DNA of 9,620 bases, taken from DAOTTI01 sp034437795 (GTDB lineage: Bacteria; Chloroflexota; UBA11872; UBA12225). The notes beneath the pieces were generated by a model that saw nothing but the letters and a program-made list of their open reading frames with translations, ran no database searches and was not told the origin of the DNA. The stretch is taken from positions 1-9,620 of the forward strand of contig DAOTTI010000111.1 in the NCBI GenBank assembly GCA_034437795.1, written 5' to 3'. Below, piece by piece: positions 1 through 5,800 of the stretch (positions are counted from its first letter, which is position 1; the number at the start of each line of letters is the position of its first letter). The position numbers were made by a program, and so were the translations under genes.

Positions 1-616
1 CGACGACCCCAAGACGATCGAGGGCCTGCAGTTCCTGCACGACCTGATCTGGAAGCACCAGGTCTCGCCGACGAGCAACGACCAGCGGGGCGGCATGGGC
101 ACCGAGGACGCCTTCCTTAACGGCAAGATCGCCATCTACTTCCAGGCCACCGCCAATGCGGGCAACATCAGCAATAAGGCACCCGGCACCGGCCTGGACT
201 GGGACTTTCTGCCGCTGGTCAAGGGCCCTGGGGGCCACGGCGCGCGGATCTCGATGGACGGCTACATGATCGCCCGCACGGCCAAGTACCCCGATGAGGC
301 CTGGACCGTGCTGCGGGAGCTGGTCTCCACCGACGCCCAGACGATGCGCGCCCAGCTTGCCCGCCGGCAGCCACCCCGCAAGTCGGTCGCGTCCGTCTGG
401 GAGAAGGTGTACGATGGCAGGAACGCCAGGCTGGGCCGGATCATGGCCGAGACCGCCCGCCCCGATCCACGCTCCTTCTGGAAGGACGCCGACCAGGTGG
501 GCGCCGTGATCGGGCGGTACATGAGCGCTACCCTGATCCGCAACGAGATGACCGTGGCGCAGGCGATGAAGGCGGCAATGGAGGAGGTGCGGGGCTACTA
601 CGCCAGCGCGAAGTAG
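1..616 (+). CDS. ABC transporter sugar-binding protein, C-terminal part (partial)
   Basis: The reading frame is open from base 2 and ends at TAG 614-616. The 5' part lies outside the window, so about 204 residues are visible. They match the C-terminal lobe of family 1/8 extracellular solute-binding proteins (CUT1 type). A helical segment near TIEGLQFLHDLIWKHQVSP is followed by FLNGKIAIYF, then LDWDFLPLVKGPGG, then the late helix around KYPDEAWTVLRELVSTDAQ. These proteins capture an oligosaccharide or related solute outside the membrane and deliver it to two permease subunits. The ligand cannot be read from this fragment. No permease or ATPase gene follows, since the next gene is unrelated. 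A second protein of the same superfamily is at 7196-8569. The internal ATG at 95 is not the start, because the family fold continues upstream of it. Confidence 0.85.
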   Translation, partial: DDPKTIEGLQFLHDLIWKHQVSPTSNDQRGGMGTEDAFLNGKIAIYFQATANAGNISNKAPGTGLDWDFLPLVKGPGGHGARISMDGYMIARTAKYPDEAWTVLRELVSTDAQTMRAQLARRQPPRKSVASVWEKVYDGRNARLGRIMAETARPDPRSFWKDADQVGAVIGRYMSATLIRNEMTVAQAMKAAMEEVRGYYASAK

Positions 617-861
617 CCCCGCCGGGCAGAAGGCCGGCCCCTCCCGCCGGCGTGACGCTGCCGCAGGGGCGCCTGCCCTCATGCCCAGACCGTGAGGCGC
701 GCCCCCCCCGCGGCGGCGGGCCGGTACGACCGCGCGCCGGCGGGCCACTCGGCGAGAACGAAGCGGTCAACGCCGCCACTCGCCGGGCCAGGGGTGGCAC
801 TACCCTGGATCACGCAGTGGAGCCGGCACGTTTGCCCGCTCGGCCTCGTTGGAAAACGGTG

Positions 862-1800
862 ATGGATGCTCACATCGAGCGGCGCGAGGAACAGGGGCCC
901 CAGGGAGCGCAGAGGACGCACGGGCTGCACCCCGCCCAGCCGGCCTACCTCGCGCCGCTTAGCTCGGATATGGCAGGTCTGCCCGTCCCCCTCCCTCTGA
1001 CCAGCGGCCAGCGCGTCGAGCTCTGGCTGGCGCTGGAGCCCGGCGCGCCCGCGGCTGCCGGCGCCACGGCGGCCGGCGGGAGCGCGCACTGGGACGTGGA
1101 CTGGGACGTGCGGCCGGCCCGCGTGAGCGCCGCCACCGCCGAGGCGATCGCGCTCCTGACCGGCAAGTGGCACCTCCCATCCACCCCCGGCACGCGCGCC
1201 CTCGTCCGGCGGTTCTCCCCGGAGGGCATGGCCGAGTGGGAGGGCGAGGTCCTGCCGGTAGATGGGGCGCCGACGGCCTCGCAGCCACGGCTGGAGATCC
1301 CGCCGGCGCCGTACGAGCGCCCCATCATCGTGCGCCTGGCGCCGGAGGCGGCGGCCGGCCGCCTCTACCAGCGCCGGCGCAGCCCGCGCCTGCCGCTAGG
1401 CCTGGCGCCGGTGCGCCTGACCCCGCTGCCGCCGGATACGCCACCCGACGCCGCCCCCGCGGCCCTGCGGGATCAGCCAGATGAGACCGCCCTACCCGTG
1501 GCGCGGATGACGGACGTGAGTGCGACGGGCGCTGGCGTGGTGCTGGACTGTCCGCTGCGCGAGGGCACGCCCGTGGCCCTAGAGTTCGAGCTCTCCGGCG
1601 AGCAGCGGCCGTTCACCATGCACGGCCGGATCATCGAGCCGGCGGTGCCCCTGCACGGGGAGGCGCAACCCCAGCCCGATGGCTTGCCCGGCTTCCGGCG
1701 CGGGATCCATTTCACCGACTACAGCGCCAGCAGCGACGGCCGGCGCCTGGCCAGCATCCTAGCTACCCTGCTCCGGCGCCACAAGAGCCGTAGCGAGTAG
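862..1800 (+). CDS. PilZ-domain protein, likely cyclic di-GMP receptor
   Basis: The predicted protein has 312 residues. The C-terminal half carries both parts of the PilZ ligand signature: RxxxR (RRSPR, residues 172-176, bases 1375-1389) and DxSxxG (DVSATG, residues 218-223, bases 1513-1530). PilZ domains bind cyclic di-GMP and relay it to motility, adhesion or polysaccharide systems. The preceding region, about residues 38-165, starts with LPLTSGQRVELWLAL and has strand-rich spacing like the N-terminal YcgR-type domain, but it is divergent. The linker between the two motifs is long (41 codons) and rich in Pro and Ala. The frame is open back to GTG 652, but that extension looks non-coding. 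ATG 862 has a weak GGAAA six bases upstream and ATG 970 (residue 37) is an alternative, so the start is uncertain. The last codons and the stop lie in a heptamer repeat (1791-1808). Confidence 0.82.
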   Translation: MDAHIERREEQGPQGAQRTHGLHPAQPAYLAPLSSDMAGLPVPLPLTSGQRVELWLALEPGAPAAAGATAAGGSAHWDVDWDVRPARVSAATAEAIALLTGKWHLPSTPGTRALVRRFSPEGMAEWEGEVLPVDGAPTASQPRLEIPPAPYERPIIVRLAPEAAAGRLYQRRRSPRLPLGLAPVRLTPLPPDTPPDAAPAALRDQPDETALPVARMTDVSATGAGVVLDCPLREGTPVALEFELSGEQRPFTMHGRIIEPAVPLHGEAQPQPDGLPGFRRGIHFTDYSASSDGRRLASILATLLRRHKSRSE

Positions 1801-1808
1801 CGAGTGGC
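1791..1808 (+). repeat. Heptamer tandem repeat (TAGCGAG) at the end of the PilZ gene
   Basis: Two perfect TAGCGAG units (1791-1797 and 1798-1804) are followed by a partial third, TGGC. The PilZ stop codon TAG 1798-1800 is the start of the second unit, and the last coding residues Ser-Glu come from the first. The same heptamer occurs at 6735-6752 and, inverted, at 7155-7189, each time beside a gene 3' end. It is therefore a dispersed repeat family and not a chance duplication. Confidence 0.8.
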
Positions 1809-1815
1809 TGTCGTT

Positions 1816-1959
1816 CCCCCTCTCCGACAGAGAGAGGGAGCCAGGGGGTGAGGGCTGCGCCCCTCTCCCGCGTGCGGGAGAGGGGCGGCGGGGCCAAGCC
1901 GCACGGTAGGGCGGCGTGGGGCAGGAGTGAGGCGCGGCCCCATCCGAAGGGGGTGAGGG
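1816..1959. repeat. Intergenic repeat block with strong hairpins between convergent genes
   Basis: This block fills most of the gap between the convergent PilZ and helix-turn-helix genes. It contains an inverted repeat with arms CCCTCTC 1818-1824 and GAGAGGG 1832-1838. A perfect 13-base inverted repeat follows, with arms 1859-1871 and 1874-1886 and only two bases between them. The last part, 1931-1959 (GGCGCGGCCCC, then CCGAAGGGGGTGAGG), is closely matched on the opposite strand at 9478-9508, so at least that portion is dispersed. Translation of the minus strand gives the SRTRERG and SVGEGER phrases common in spurious ORFs over such elements. It may act as a two-way transcription barrier, but no T-tract is present. 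Confidence 0.7.
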
Positions 1960-2016
1960 CTCTCTCCGCGTCTCCGCGTCGGGGCGGGAGGAACCAGGGG
2001 CGAGAGGGGCAGGCGC

Positions 2017-3309
2017 TTAGAGCGATACGCCCTCTTCCGCGGCGAAGGTGCGGAGCAGGCGGGTGAAGAGCGCGGCGCGGGAACGGCGGATGTGGCGCTG
2101 CTCCCTGGCGAGGCCCAGCGCGCGCTGCCACACCCCCATGTGGCCCGGGTAGAGGCGCTTGAGCGCTTTGACATAGAAGCCGCGGCTGTGGGTGTCCCCG
2201 AGTAACGCCTCCGCCTCCTCCACGTAGTGCGCGAACTCGGGGTACTTCTTCCAGAGGTCGATTGCCGGCGCCGGCCGGTGGTTACCCGCAGGCGCGGCGG
2301 CGCGCGGCGGCTGTGGGCCGGTAGCCTGTGGGCCAGCAGATTGCGGTGGGCTGTATGGCCAGGTGGTGGCTTCGTCGTGTCCGTTTGGGAGGCCGTTCGG
2401 CAGCCAACGTTGTTTGAGGATCGTTTCTCCAACGTGCTGCGGTTTCGGAGTGGAGCCACCTCTATTGGTTTCAAAGTGCAATCCAGGTCGCCGGTTATCC
2501 ACCACCAAGGTTTCACTTTGAACGGTAGGTCCCTGTGGCGTCTCCGCTTGCAGCCATGGGGCTCCGAGGTGCTGCGCCGGGGCGGCCGGCGAGGCGCTGC
2601 CCGCCCAGGCTGGCGGGCTGTGCTGGCCGGTTCCCGCGGCCATGGCGGCAAGCAGCTCCTGGAGCCTGGCCTCATCCTCCTCCACGAGCGGGTCCTCCAT
2701 CAGCACGTAGTAGGTGCTCACCGTGCGACGCTTCTTGCCCAGGCGCCGGTCGTACACGTAGTTGTGCTCGACGCGGATGAAGCGGCGCACGTCTTCGCGC
2801 TGGAGCAGGCGCCACAGGGTAACCCGCGAGAAGCCGCAGGCGGCGGCCAGCTCGCTGGCTGAGACGGTGCAGCCATCGAGCGCCGCCGGCGGGGCGTGGC
2901 CGGGGGGCGGATCAGGCAGGCCGGCGCCGGCTGGGGCGTCGCCTCCGGCGCTCTGTGCTGTGGCGCCCATCCCGGCTACCCCGGCCGCCGCCAGGGCCCG
3001 ATTACACCGGTCGCGGACCTCCATGATCAGCACGGCAGCGTCGGGGCCGAGGCGGGGCTTCCAGCGCTCCCAGAAGTAGCGTGACTCCGTCAGGCGCAGG
3101 TGTGGGCGGAGGAAGGCATCGCGCAGCCGGCGGTACTCGGGGGTCAGGTGCACCGTCTGCGGGCGGATAGCGAGGCCGTCGCGCCCGGCGCCGCCCGACA
3201 GCGCCTGCCCGCCGGCCGGCCCCGATGGCGCAGGCGCTGGGGACGGCAGCGGGTCGCCAGCGTCCGGCGGCTGGGCTCCCGCTCCCGGCTGGGATCCGAT
3301 CATCCCCAT
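2017..3309 (-). CDS. Helix-turn-helix protein, replication-initiator-like (430 aa)
   Basis: ATG at 3309 is chosen because AGGAG (3321-3317) sits seven bases upstream. The longer GTG frame from 3378 adds an Arg/Gly-rich tail without such a site. Residues 1-50 are a Pro/Ala/Gly-rich tail. Residues 51-105 form a helical region (LTPEYRRLRDAFLRPHLRL, then YFWERWKPRLGPDAAVLIME). Residues 147-205 are a helix-turn-helix (VSASELAAACGFSRVTLWRL) with a wing-like KKRRTVSTYYVLMEDPL. Residues 225-345 are a low-complexity linker, and 350-430 a second helical, basic domain. This plan, a DNA-binding domain followed by a linker and a helical C-terminus, resembles phage and plasmid replication or replisome-organiser proteins, but I do not recognise a named family. 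An XRE regulator lies 150 bases upstream on the same strand. The linker DNA at 2441-2522 is AT-richer than its surroundings. A transcriptional regulator is the alternative. Confidence 0.7.
   Translation of the reverse strand: MGMIGSQPGAGAQPPDAGDPLPSPAPAPSGPAGGQALSGGAGRDGLAIRPQTVHLTPEYRRLRDAFLRPHLRLTESRYFWERWKPRLGPDAAVLIMEVRDRCNRALAAAGVAGMGATAQSAGGDAPAGAGLPDPPPGHAPPAALDGCTVSASELAAACGFSRVTLWRLLQREDVRRFIRVEHNYVYDRRLGKKRRTVSTYYVLMEDPLVEEDEARLQELLAAMAAGTGQHSPPAWAGSASPAAPAQHLGAPWLQAETPQGPTVQSETLVVDNRRPGLHFETNRGGSTPKPQHVGETILKQRWLPNGLPNGHDEATTWPYSPPQSAGPQATGPQPPRAAAPAGNHRPAPAIDLWKKYPEFAHYVEEAEALLGDTHSRGFYVKALKRLYPGHMGVWQRALGLAREQRHIRRSRAALFTRLLRTFAAEEGVSL
2441..2522. other. AT-richer segment with DnaA-box-like site and GGTTTC repeats inside the helix-turn-helix gene
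   Basis: In 2461-2520 only 28 of 60 bases are G or C, a marked dip in this window. TTATCCACC (2495-2503) differs from the DnaA box consensus TTATCCACA at the last base. GGTTTC begins three imperfect 14-base copies at 2441, 2467 and 2509. TTCAAAGTG (2470-2478) and CACTTTGAA (2514-2522) form a perfect 9-base inverted repeat. The segment encodes the unstructured linker, where sequence is free to carry a DNA signal. Whether it is an origin is untested. Confidence 0.35.
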
Positions 3310-3316
3310 CCCTCGT

Positions 3317-3321
3317 CTCCT
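3317..3321 (-). promoter_or_regulatory. Ribosome binding site deciding the start of the 430-aa protein
   Basis: On the minus strand AGGAG is followed by seven bases and then ATG 3309. It selects this start over the GTG at 3378 and the ATG at 3303. Confidence 0.7.
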
Positions 3322-3459
3322 GCGGCCTCTGCTCTCCCTGGAGCGGCTGCCAGGCTGGCGTGCGCCGCTGCCGGCCACGTTGCGGTCAGGGCTGCACCTG
3401 CCGCCCCGTACCGCGGGCGGTCGCGGTGCCGGTGCGGCAGCCGGCCTGAAATCCGGCCG

Positions 3460-3945
3460 TCATCCCTGCCCCTGCTCCGTCTCGCCCCAGTGGCCGGCGA
3501 TGAGCTCAATGGCCGTGCGCAGGGCGGCTCGTGACGCCGGCGACAGTCGGGGATCGGCCAGGCGCCGCGCGACCAGGAGCAGGGTGGGATCGGCCGGCCC
3601 GAGGGCGCGGAGCGAGCGGGGGAGCAGGCCGGCGGCGGCAAAGAGCCGGTCGGCCTGCTCGTCGGAGAGGGCGAGGGCCCGGGCCAGGGCCTCCACGGCC
3701 GCCAGCCCCGGGGCGCCCCGCTCGCCGGCCTCAAGCCGGTTGATGTAGCTGCGGTCCATGCCTGCCCGCGCCGCCAGAGCCGCCTGGCTGACGGCGCGGG
3801 CAACGCGGTACTGGCGCAGCAGCGCGCCGAAGCTCCCCCCGTGCGGCTCAGGGCCGGCTCCAGGCGCAGCATCGGTGGCATCCGGGGGAGCCCGGTCGGG
3901 GCCGGGCTCAGGCGGGGAGTAGGTGGCATCCGGCAAAGCTGGCAT
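3460..3945 (-). CDS. XRE-family helix-turn-helix transcriptional regulator (161 aa)
   Basis: ATG 3945 is preceded by GAGAGG (3956-3951) at five bases, whereas the upstream GTG 3966 has no such site. Residues 1-37 are a Pro/Ala-rich tail. Residues 39-106 are a full Cro/C1-type domain: FGALLRQYRVARAVSQAALA, then AGMDRSYINRLEAGERGAP, then a closing helix around ALSDEQADRLFAAAG. The C-terminal 55 residues are helical with no recognised ligand domain. Proteins of this size and layout are DNA-binding repressors, often self-controlled. The promoter candidate just upstream has an inverted repeat over its -35 element, which fits that model. The gene precedes the replication-like gene on the same strand with a 150-base gap, so they may be co-transcribed. 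Confidence 0.85.
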   Translation of the reverse strand: MPALPDATYSPPEPGPDRAPPDATDAAPGAGPEPHGGSFGALLRQYRVARAVSQAALAARAGMDRSYINRLEAGERGAPGLAAVEALARALALSDEQADRLFAAAGLLPRSLRALGPADPTLLLVARRLADPRLSPASRAALRTAIELIAGHWGETEQGQG

Positions 3946-3950
3946 CAGGG

Positions 3951-3956
3951 CCTCTC
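3951..3956 (-). promoter_or_regulatory. Ribosome binding site deciding the XRE start
   Basis: GAGAGG on the minus strand lies five bases before ATG 3945. It favours this start over GTG 3966, which would add seven residues. Confidence 0.6.
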
Positions 3957-3983
3957 GCGGCCGCACCGGCGGCGCTGCCGTTC

Positions 3984-4012
3984 AGTCTACAAGCGTTGTG
4001 CCCCACCGACAA
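3984..4012 (-). promoter_or_regulatory. Candidate promoter of the XRE gene
   Basis: Reading the minus strand, TTGTCG (4012-4007) and TAGACT (3989-3984) are separated by exactly 17 bases. Each matches the sigma-70-type consensus at four of six positions. Transcription would begin near 3977, giving a leader of about 30 bases before ATG 3945. The match is modest. Confidence 0.35.
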
Positions 4013-4016
4013 CGCT
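3992..4016. promoter_or_regulatory. Candidate operator: AGCGTTGT / ACAACGCT inverted repeat
   Basis: The arms AGCGTTGT (3992-3999) and ACAACGCT (4009-4016) are perfect 8-base inverted copies with nine bases between them. One arm overlaps the proposed -35 element and the other lies next to the proposed -10 element of the XRE promoter. This is where a repressor would act. The most likely ligand is the adjacent XRE protein (inference). Confidence 0.4.
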
Positions 4017-4036
4017 GTGCCAAGCAGTCACCACCA

Positions 4037-4052
4037 TCTGTTGACCAACAGA
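4037..4052. promoter_or_regulatory. Candidate operator: TCTGTTG-AC-CAACAGA palindrome
   Basis: A perfect 7-base inverted repeat has a two-base centre, a geometry typical of dimeric Cro/C1-type binding sites. It lies about 25 bases upstream of the proposed XRE -35 element. The GTTG core is shared with the AGCGTTGT arms nearby. Confidence 0.4.
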
Positions 4053-4165
4053 CACAGTTCTTGGTGTCACTCAGGCAACACGCCGTGGCAGGGGAATGCA
4101 TGGCCGCAAGGCGGCGGAATGGCGAGGGGAGGGCAGGCGTCGCCGGCTTGAACGGCGGCGGGCCA

Positions 4166-4274
4166 TAATGGAGGGGGCGGGACCGTCATGAGATGAGGCT
4201 GATCCATCAACTGATCGATGAGCTGGAGGGTGGCCGCGGCGCTAATGGAGGGGACGGGACCGTCATGAGATGAG
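4166..4274. repeat. Pair of 32-base direct repeats, 77-base pitch
   Basis: Copies at 4166-4197 and 4243-4274 differ at one base of 32. Each begins TAATGGAGGGG and ends GACCGTCATGAGATGAG. The 45 bases between them show no similarity to the flanks, so only the 32-base unit is duplicated. No protein in this region is convincing. The pair lies in the 553-base divergent gap between the XRE gene and the DnaJ-like gene. Confidence 0.8.
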
Positions 4275-4356
4275 ACCGAGTGGCGGGGAAGACGCATCGC
4301 GGAGATGCGGGGTGGCAGCGATCACGCCCGGACGTTGCCGCGGCGAGATTGTGGCG

Positions 4357-4479
4357 CGGGGCGCGGCGTAGGGGCCGGAGGGGCCAAGACCGGCGCAGCG
4401 GGCGCGTTCGCGTGCTGAACGAGGCATGTTAATACGGGGCGCCACGTAGGGGCCGGAGGGCCAAGACCGGCGCAGCGGG
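4357..4479. repeat. Second, unrelated direct-repeat pair, 78-base pitch
   Basis: Copies at 4357-4402 and 4435-4479 share CGGGGCGC, two variable bases, then CGTAGGGGCCGGAGGG and CCAAGACCGGCGCAGCGGG, apart from one missing G in the second copy. The second copy ends about ten bases before the ribosome binding site of the DnaJ-like gene (GGGGAG 4489-4494). The spacing almost equals that of the first pair, although the sequences are unrelated. Confidence 0.8.
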
Positions 4480-4498
4480 GGACACAGCGGGGAGCAGC

Positions 4499-5323
4499 AT
4501 GGCTGCAGCAGAAGCAGAGCCTGGCGACTATTACGCCGCCCTGGGGCTTTCGCCCGGCGCGAACGACGCCGAGATCCGTCGCGCCTTCCGCCGCCTGGCG
4601 CGACAGTACCATCCGGACGTGAACCCCGATCCCGGCGCGGCGGAGCGCTTTCGGGCGGTGGTGGCGGCGTACGAGGTGCTGTCCGATCCGGCTCGCCGGG
4701 CGGAGTACGACGCGCGCCGGGCGGCGGCCGGCCGCTGGCGCTCCGCCGCCGGAGGGGCGGCGGGCCGCCCTTCCCGCAGGGCGCGCGGCGCGGGGGAGCG
4801 TGCGCCAACGGGGTGTTCGATGCCGCCGCTGCGCGGGCTGGACCGGCACAGCACGCTCCGTGTACCGGCGGAGCTGCTGGCCGCGGGCGGGGTGCAGACG
4901 CTGGAGCACAAGCGCTGGGAGCGGTGCGCGCGGTGCAGCGGCTTCGGCCGGCTGCCGGAGGCGGTCCCCTGCGTCGCCTGCGGCGGGCAAGGGTTCCACG
5001 GGGGCCGGCTGAGCGATCCGTGCAAGGTCTGCTGGACGACCGGCACGACGACGGTCTGCCCCGAGTGCGGAGGGCGTGGGGGGCAGTGGCGTCGCAAGCG
5101 CGTGGAGGTGAAGGTGCCGGCCGGAGTGCGCTACGGGCAGCAGCTGCGCCTGCGCGGCCTGGGCGACGCCGGGCCGCGGGGCGGGCCGCCGGGGGACCTG
5201 TACCTGGAGCTGGCCCCGCCGCTCCCTCCGGCGGTGCAGGCCATCGCCTCGCATGAGCTGGTCCAGGCCGCCCTGCGGCGCCTGGACGAGTGGCTAGACC
5301 GGTTCGCCCCTGCGCCGCCGTAA
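4499..5323 (+). CDS. DnaJ-like co-chaperone lacking the C-terminal half of the substrate domain (274 aa)
   Basis: The J domain spans residues 10-73 with the HPD triad at 38-40 (RQYHPDVNPD), which stimulates DnaK ATPase. A short Arg/Gly/Ala linker follows instead of a long G/F region. The cysteine-rich zinc domain has four repeats: CARCSGFG (143-150), CVACGGQG (158-165), CKVCWTTG (175-182, degenerate in its glycines) and CPECGGRG (187-194). One beta segment of domain I follows (VEVKVPAGVRYGQQLRLRG, then GGPPGDLYLEL). The protein then ends in a short helical tail, so the second substrate domain and dimerisation region of full DnaJ (about 375 residues) are absent. GGGGAG (4489-4494) lies four bases before ATG 4499. 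No dnaK or grpE is in the window. It is probably an accessory DnaJ paralogue rather than the housekeeping copy. Confidence 0.88.
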   Translation: MAAAEAEPGDYYAALGLSPGANDAEIRRAFRRLARQYHPDVNPDPGAAERFRAVVAAYEVLSDPARRAEYDARRAAAGRWRSAAGGAAGRPSRRARGAGERAPTGCSMPPLRGLDRHSTLRVPAELLAAGGVQTLEHKRWERCARCSGFGRLPEAVPCVACGGQGFHGGRLSDPCKVCWTTGTTTVCPECGGRGGQWRRKRVEVKVPAGVRYGQQLRLRGLGDAGPRGGPPGDLYLELAPPLPPAVQAIASHELVQAALRRLDEWLDRFAPAPP

Positions 5324-5492
5324 TGGTCCCCTGGTGTCGCCGTATCGGTGACCCCGGCGCAGGGGCTCGGGCCGCCACGGGCAGTGGGACCGGTTCCAGG
5401 CCGCGCTGCCGTCGCCGTGCAGAGGCGGTAGGCGTGCGCCAAAGGGCTGGATGGCGCTAGGCCATGGCCGCCGTTGCGCGCCCCAAGGGCGG

Positions 5493-5518
5493 TTGACAAA
5501 CGAGAAATCTGCTATACT
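5493..5518 (+). promoter_or_regulatory. Promoter of the initiator tRNA gene
   Basis: TTGACA (5493-5498) is a perfect -35 hexamer and TATACT (5513-5518) is a good -10. The 14-base spacing is short, but TG at 5510-5511 makes an extended -10, which relaxes the need for an ideal -35 spacing. Transcription would start only a few bases before the tRNA at 5530. Confidence 0.65.
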
Positions 5519-5529
5519 TGTGTCAGCGA

Positions 5530-5604
5530 CGCGGGGTGGAGCAGTGGCAGCTCGTCAGGCTCATAACCTGAAGGTCGCAGGTTCGAATCCTGCCCCCGCA
5601 ACCA
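5530..5604 (+). tRNA. Initiator tRNA-fMet (anticodon CAT), CCA encoded
   Basis: The anticodon loop CTCATAA and the T loop TTCGAAT are clear, and the 3' end is ACCA. Two features mark it as initiator rather than elongator: an unpaired C1-A72 at the top of the acceptor stem (C 5530 opposite A 5600), and A11-T24 in the D stem. The anticodon stem is TCAGG/CCTGA, so two of the usual three G-C pairs are present and the third is A29-T41. The D loop is short. A promoter lies just upstream and a terminator 22 bases downstream, so the gene appears to be a single transcription unit. Confidence 0.95.
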
Positions 5605-5626
5605 GATAGCGCACGGGCGCAGCAGC

Positions 5627-5651
5627 AGACCCCCTGGACGGGGGTCTTTTT
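5627..5651 (+). terminator. Rho-independent terminator after the initiator tRNA
   Basis: AGACCCCC (5627-5634) and GGGGGTCT (5640-5647) form an 8-base-pair stem with a 5-base loop, followed by a run of T up to 5651. It is the only classic terminator seen in the window. Confidence 0.9.
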
Positions 5652-5667
5652 GTTGCTCCTGCGCTCC

Positions 5668-5718
5668 TGATGGCTCCTCGTGGCTGATGGCTCCTCGTGG
5701 CTGATGGCTCCTCGTGAT
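5668..5718 (+). repeat. Three tandem copies of a 17-base unit
   Basis: TGATGGCTCCTCGTGGC occurs at 5668-5684 and 5685-5701, and a third copy at 5702-5718 differs at its end. It lies between the tRNA terminator and the isomerase gene and looks like slippage-type amplification. No coding role is supported. Confidence 0.85.
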
Positions 5719-5738
5719 TGGGTGACTGGCCCAGCGGG

Positions 5739-5785
5739 GCGCTATCCGTGTGCTGCCCAGGGTGCGCTATCCTTCTGCCGCCCAA
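5739..5785 (+). repeat. 22-base imperfect direct repeat before the isomerase ribosome site
   Basis: GCGCTATCC and GCCCA-type ends recur at 5739-5760 and 5764-5785, with 18 of 22 positions matching. The second copy ends about three bases before AAGGAGG, the ribosome binding site of the next gene. Two same-face copies at 25-base pitch could be regulator sites, but no promoter was identified between them and the tRNA terminator. Confidence 0.5.
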
Positions 5786-5800
5786 GGAAGGAGGCGGCGG

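Noticed and set aside
1719..2675. 318-residue minus-strand frame, with related frames over 1763-2131
   Set aside because: It runs across the intergenic repeat block and overlaps the helix-turn-helix gene in another frame. SRTRERG and SVGEGER phrases are the usual translation of such repeats.
4166..4274. Two-copy repeat as a minimal CRISPR array
   Set aside because: There are only two copies, the 45-base spacer is long, the repeat has no typical CRISPR ends, and no cas gene is nearby. The same applies to the twin unit at 8588-8673.
4193..4276. Small frame MRLIHQLIDELEGG... between the two 32-base repeats
   Set aside because: It has 27 residues, no suitably spaced ribosome site, and ends inside the second repeat copy. 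The repeat structure explains it better than coding.
4263..5378. 371-residue minus-strand frame opposite the DnaJ-like gene
   Set aside because: It is an Arg/Pro/Ala-rich shadow, and the plus strand carries the J domain and zinc motifs.
5580..5604. tRNA 3' end as an attachment site of an integrated element
   Set aside because: No second copy of the tRNA 3' end and no integrase were seen in the window.
5561..5785. Minus-strand frame ending in VAGAGFEPATFRL
   Set aside because: This phrase is the well-known antisense translation of tRNA 3' ends, and the frame runs across the initiator tRNA and its terminator.
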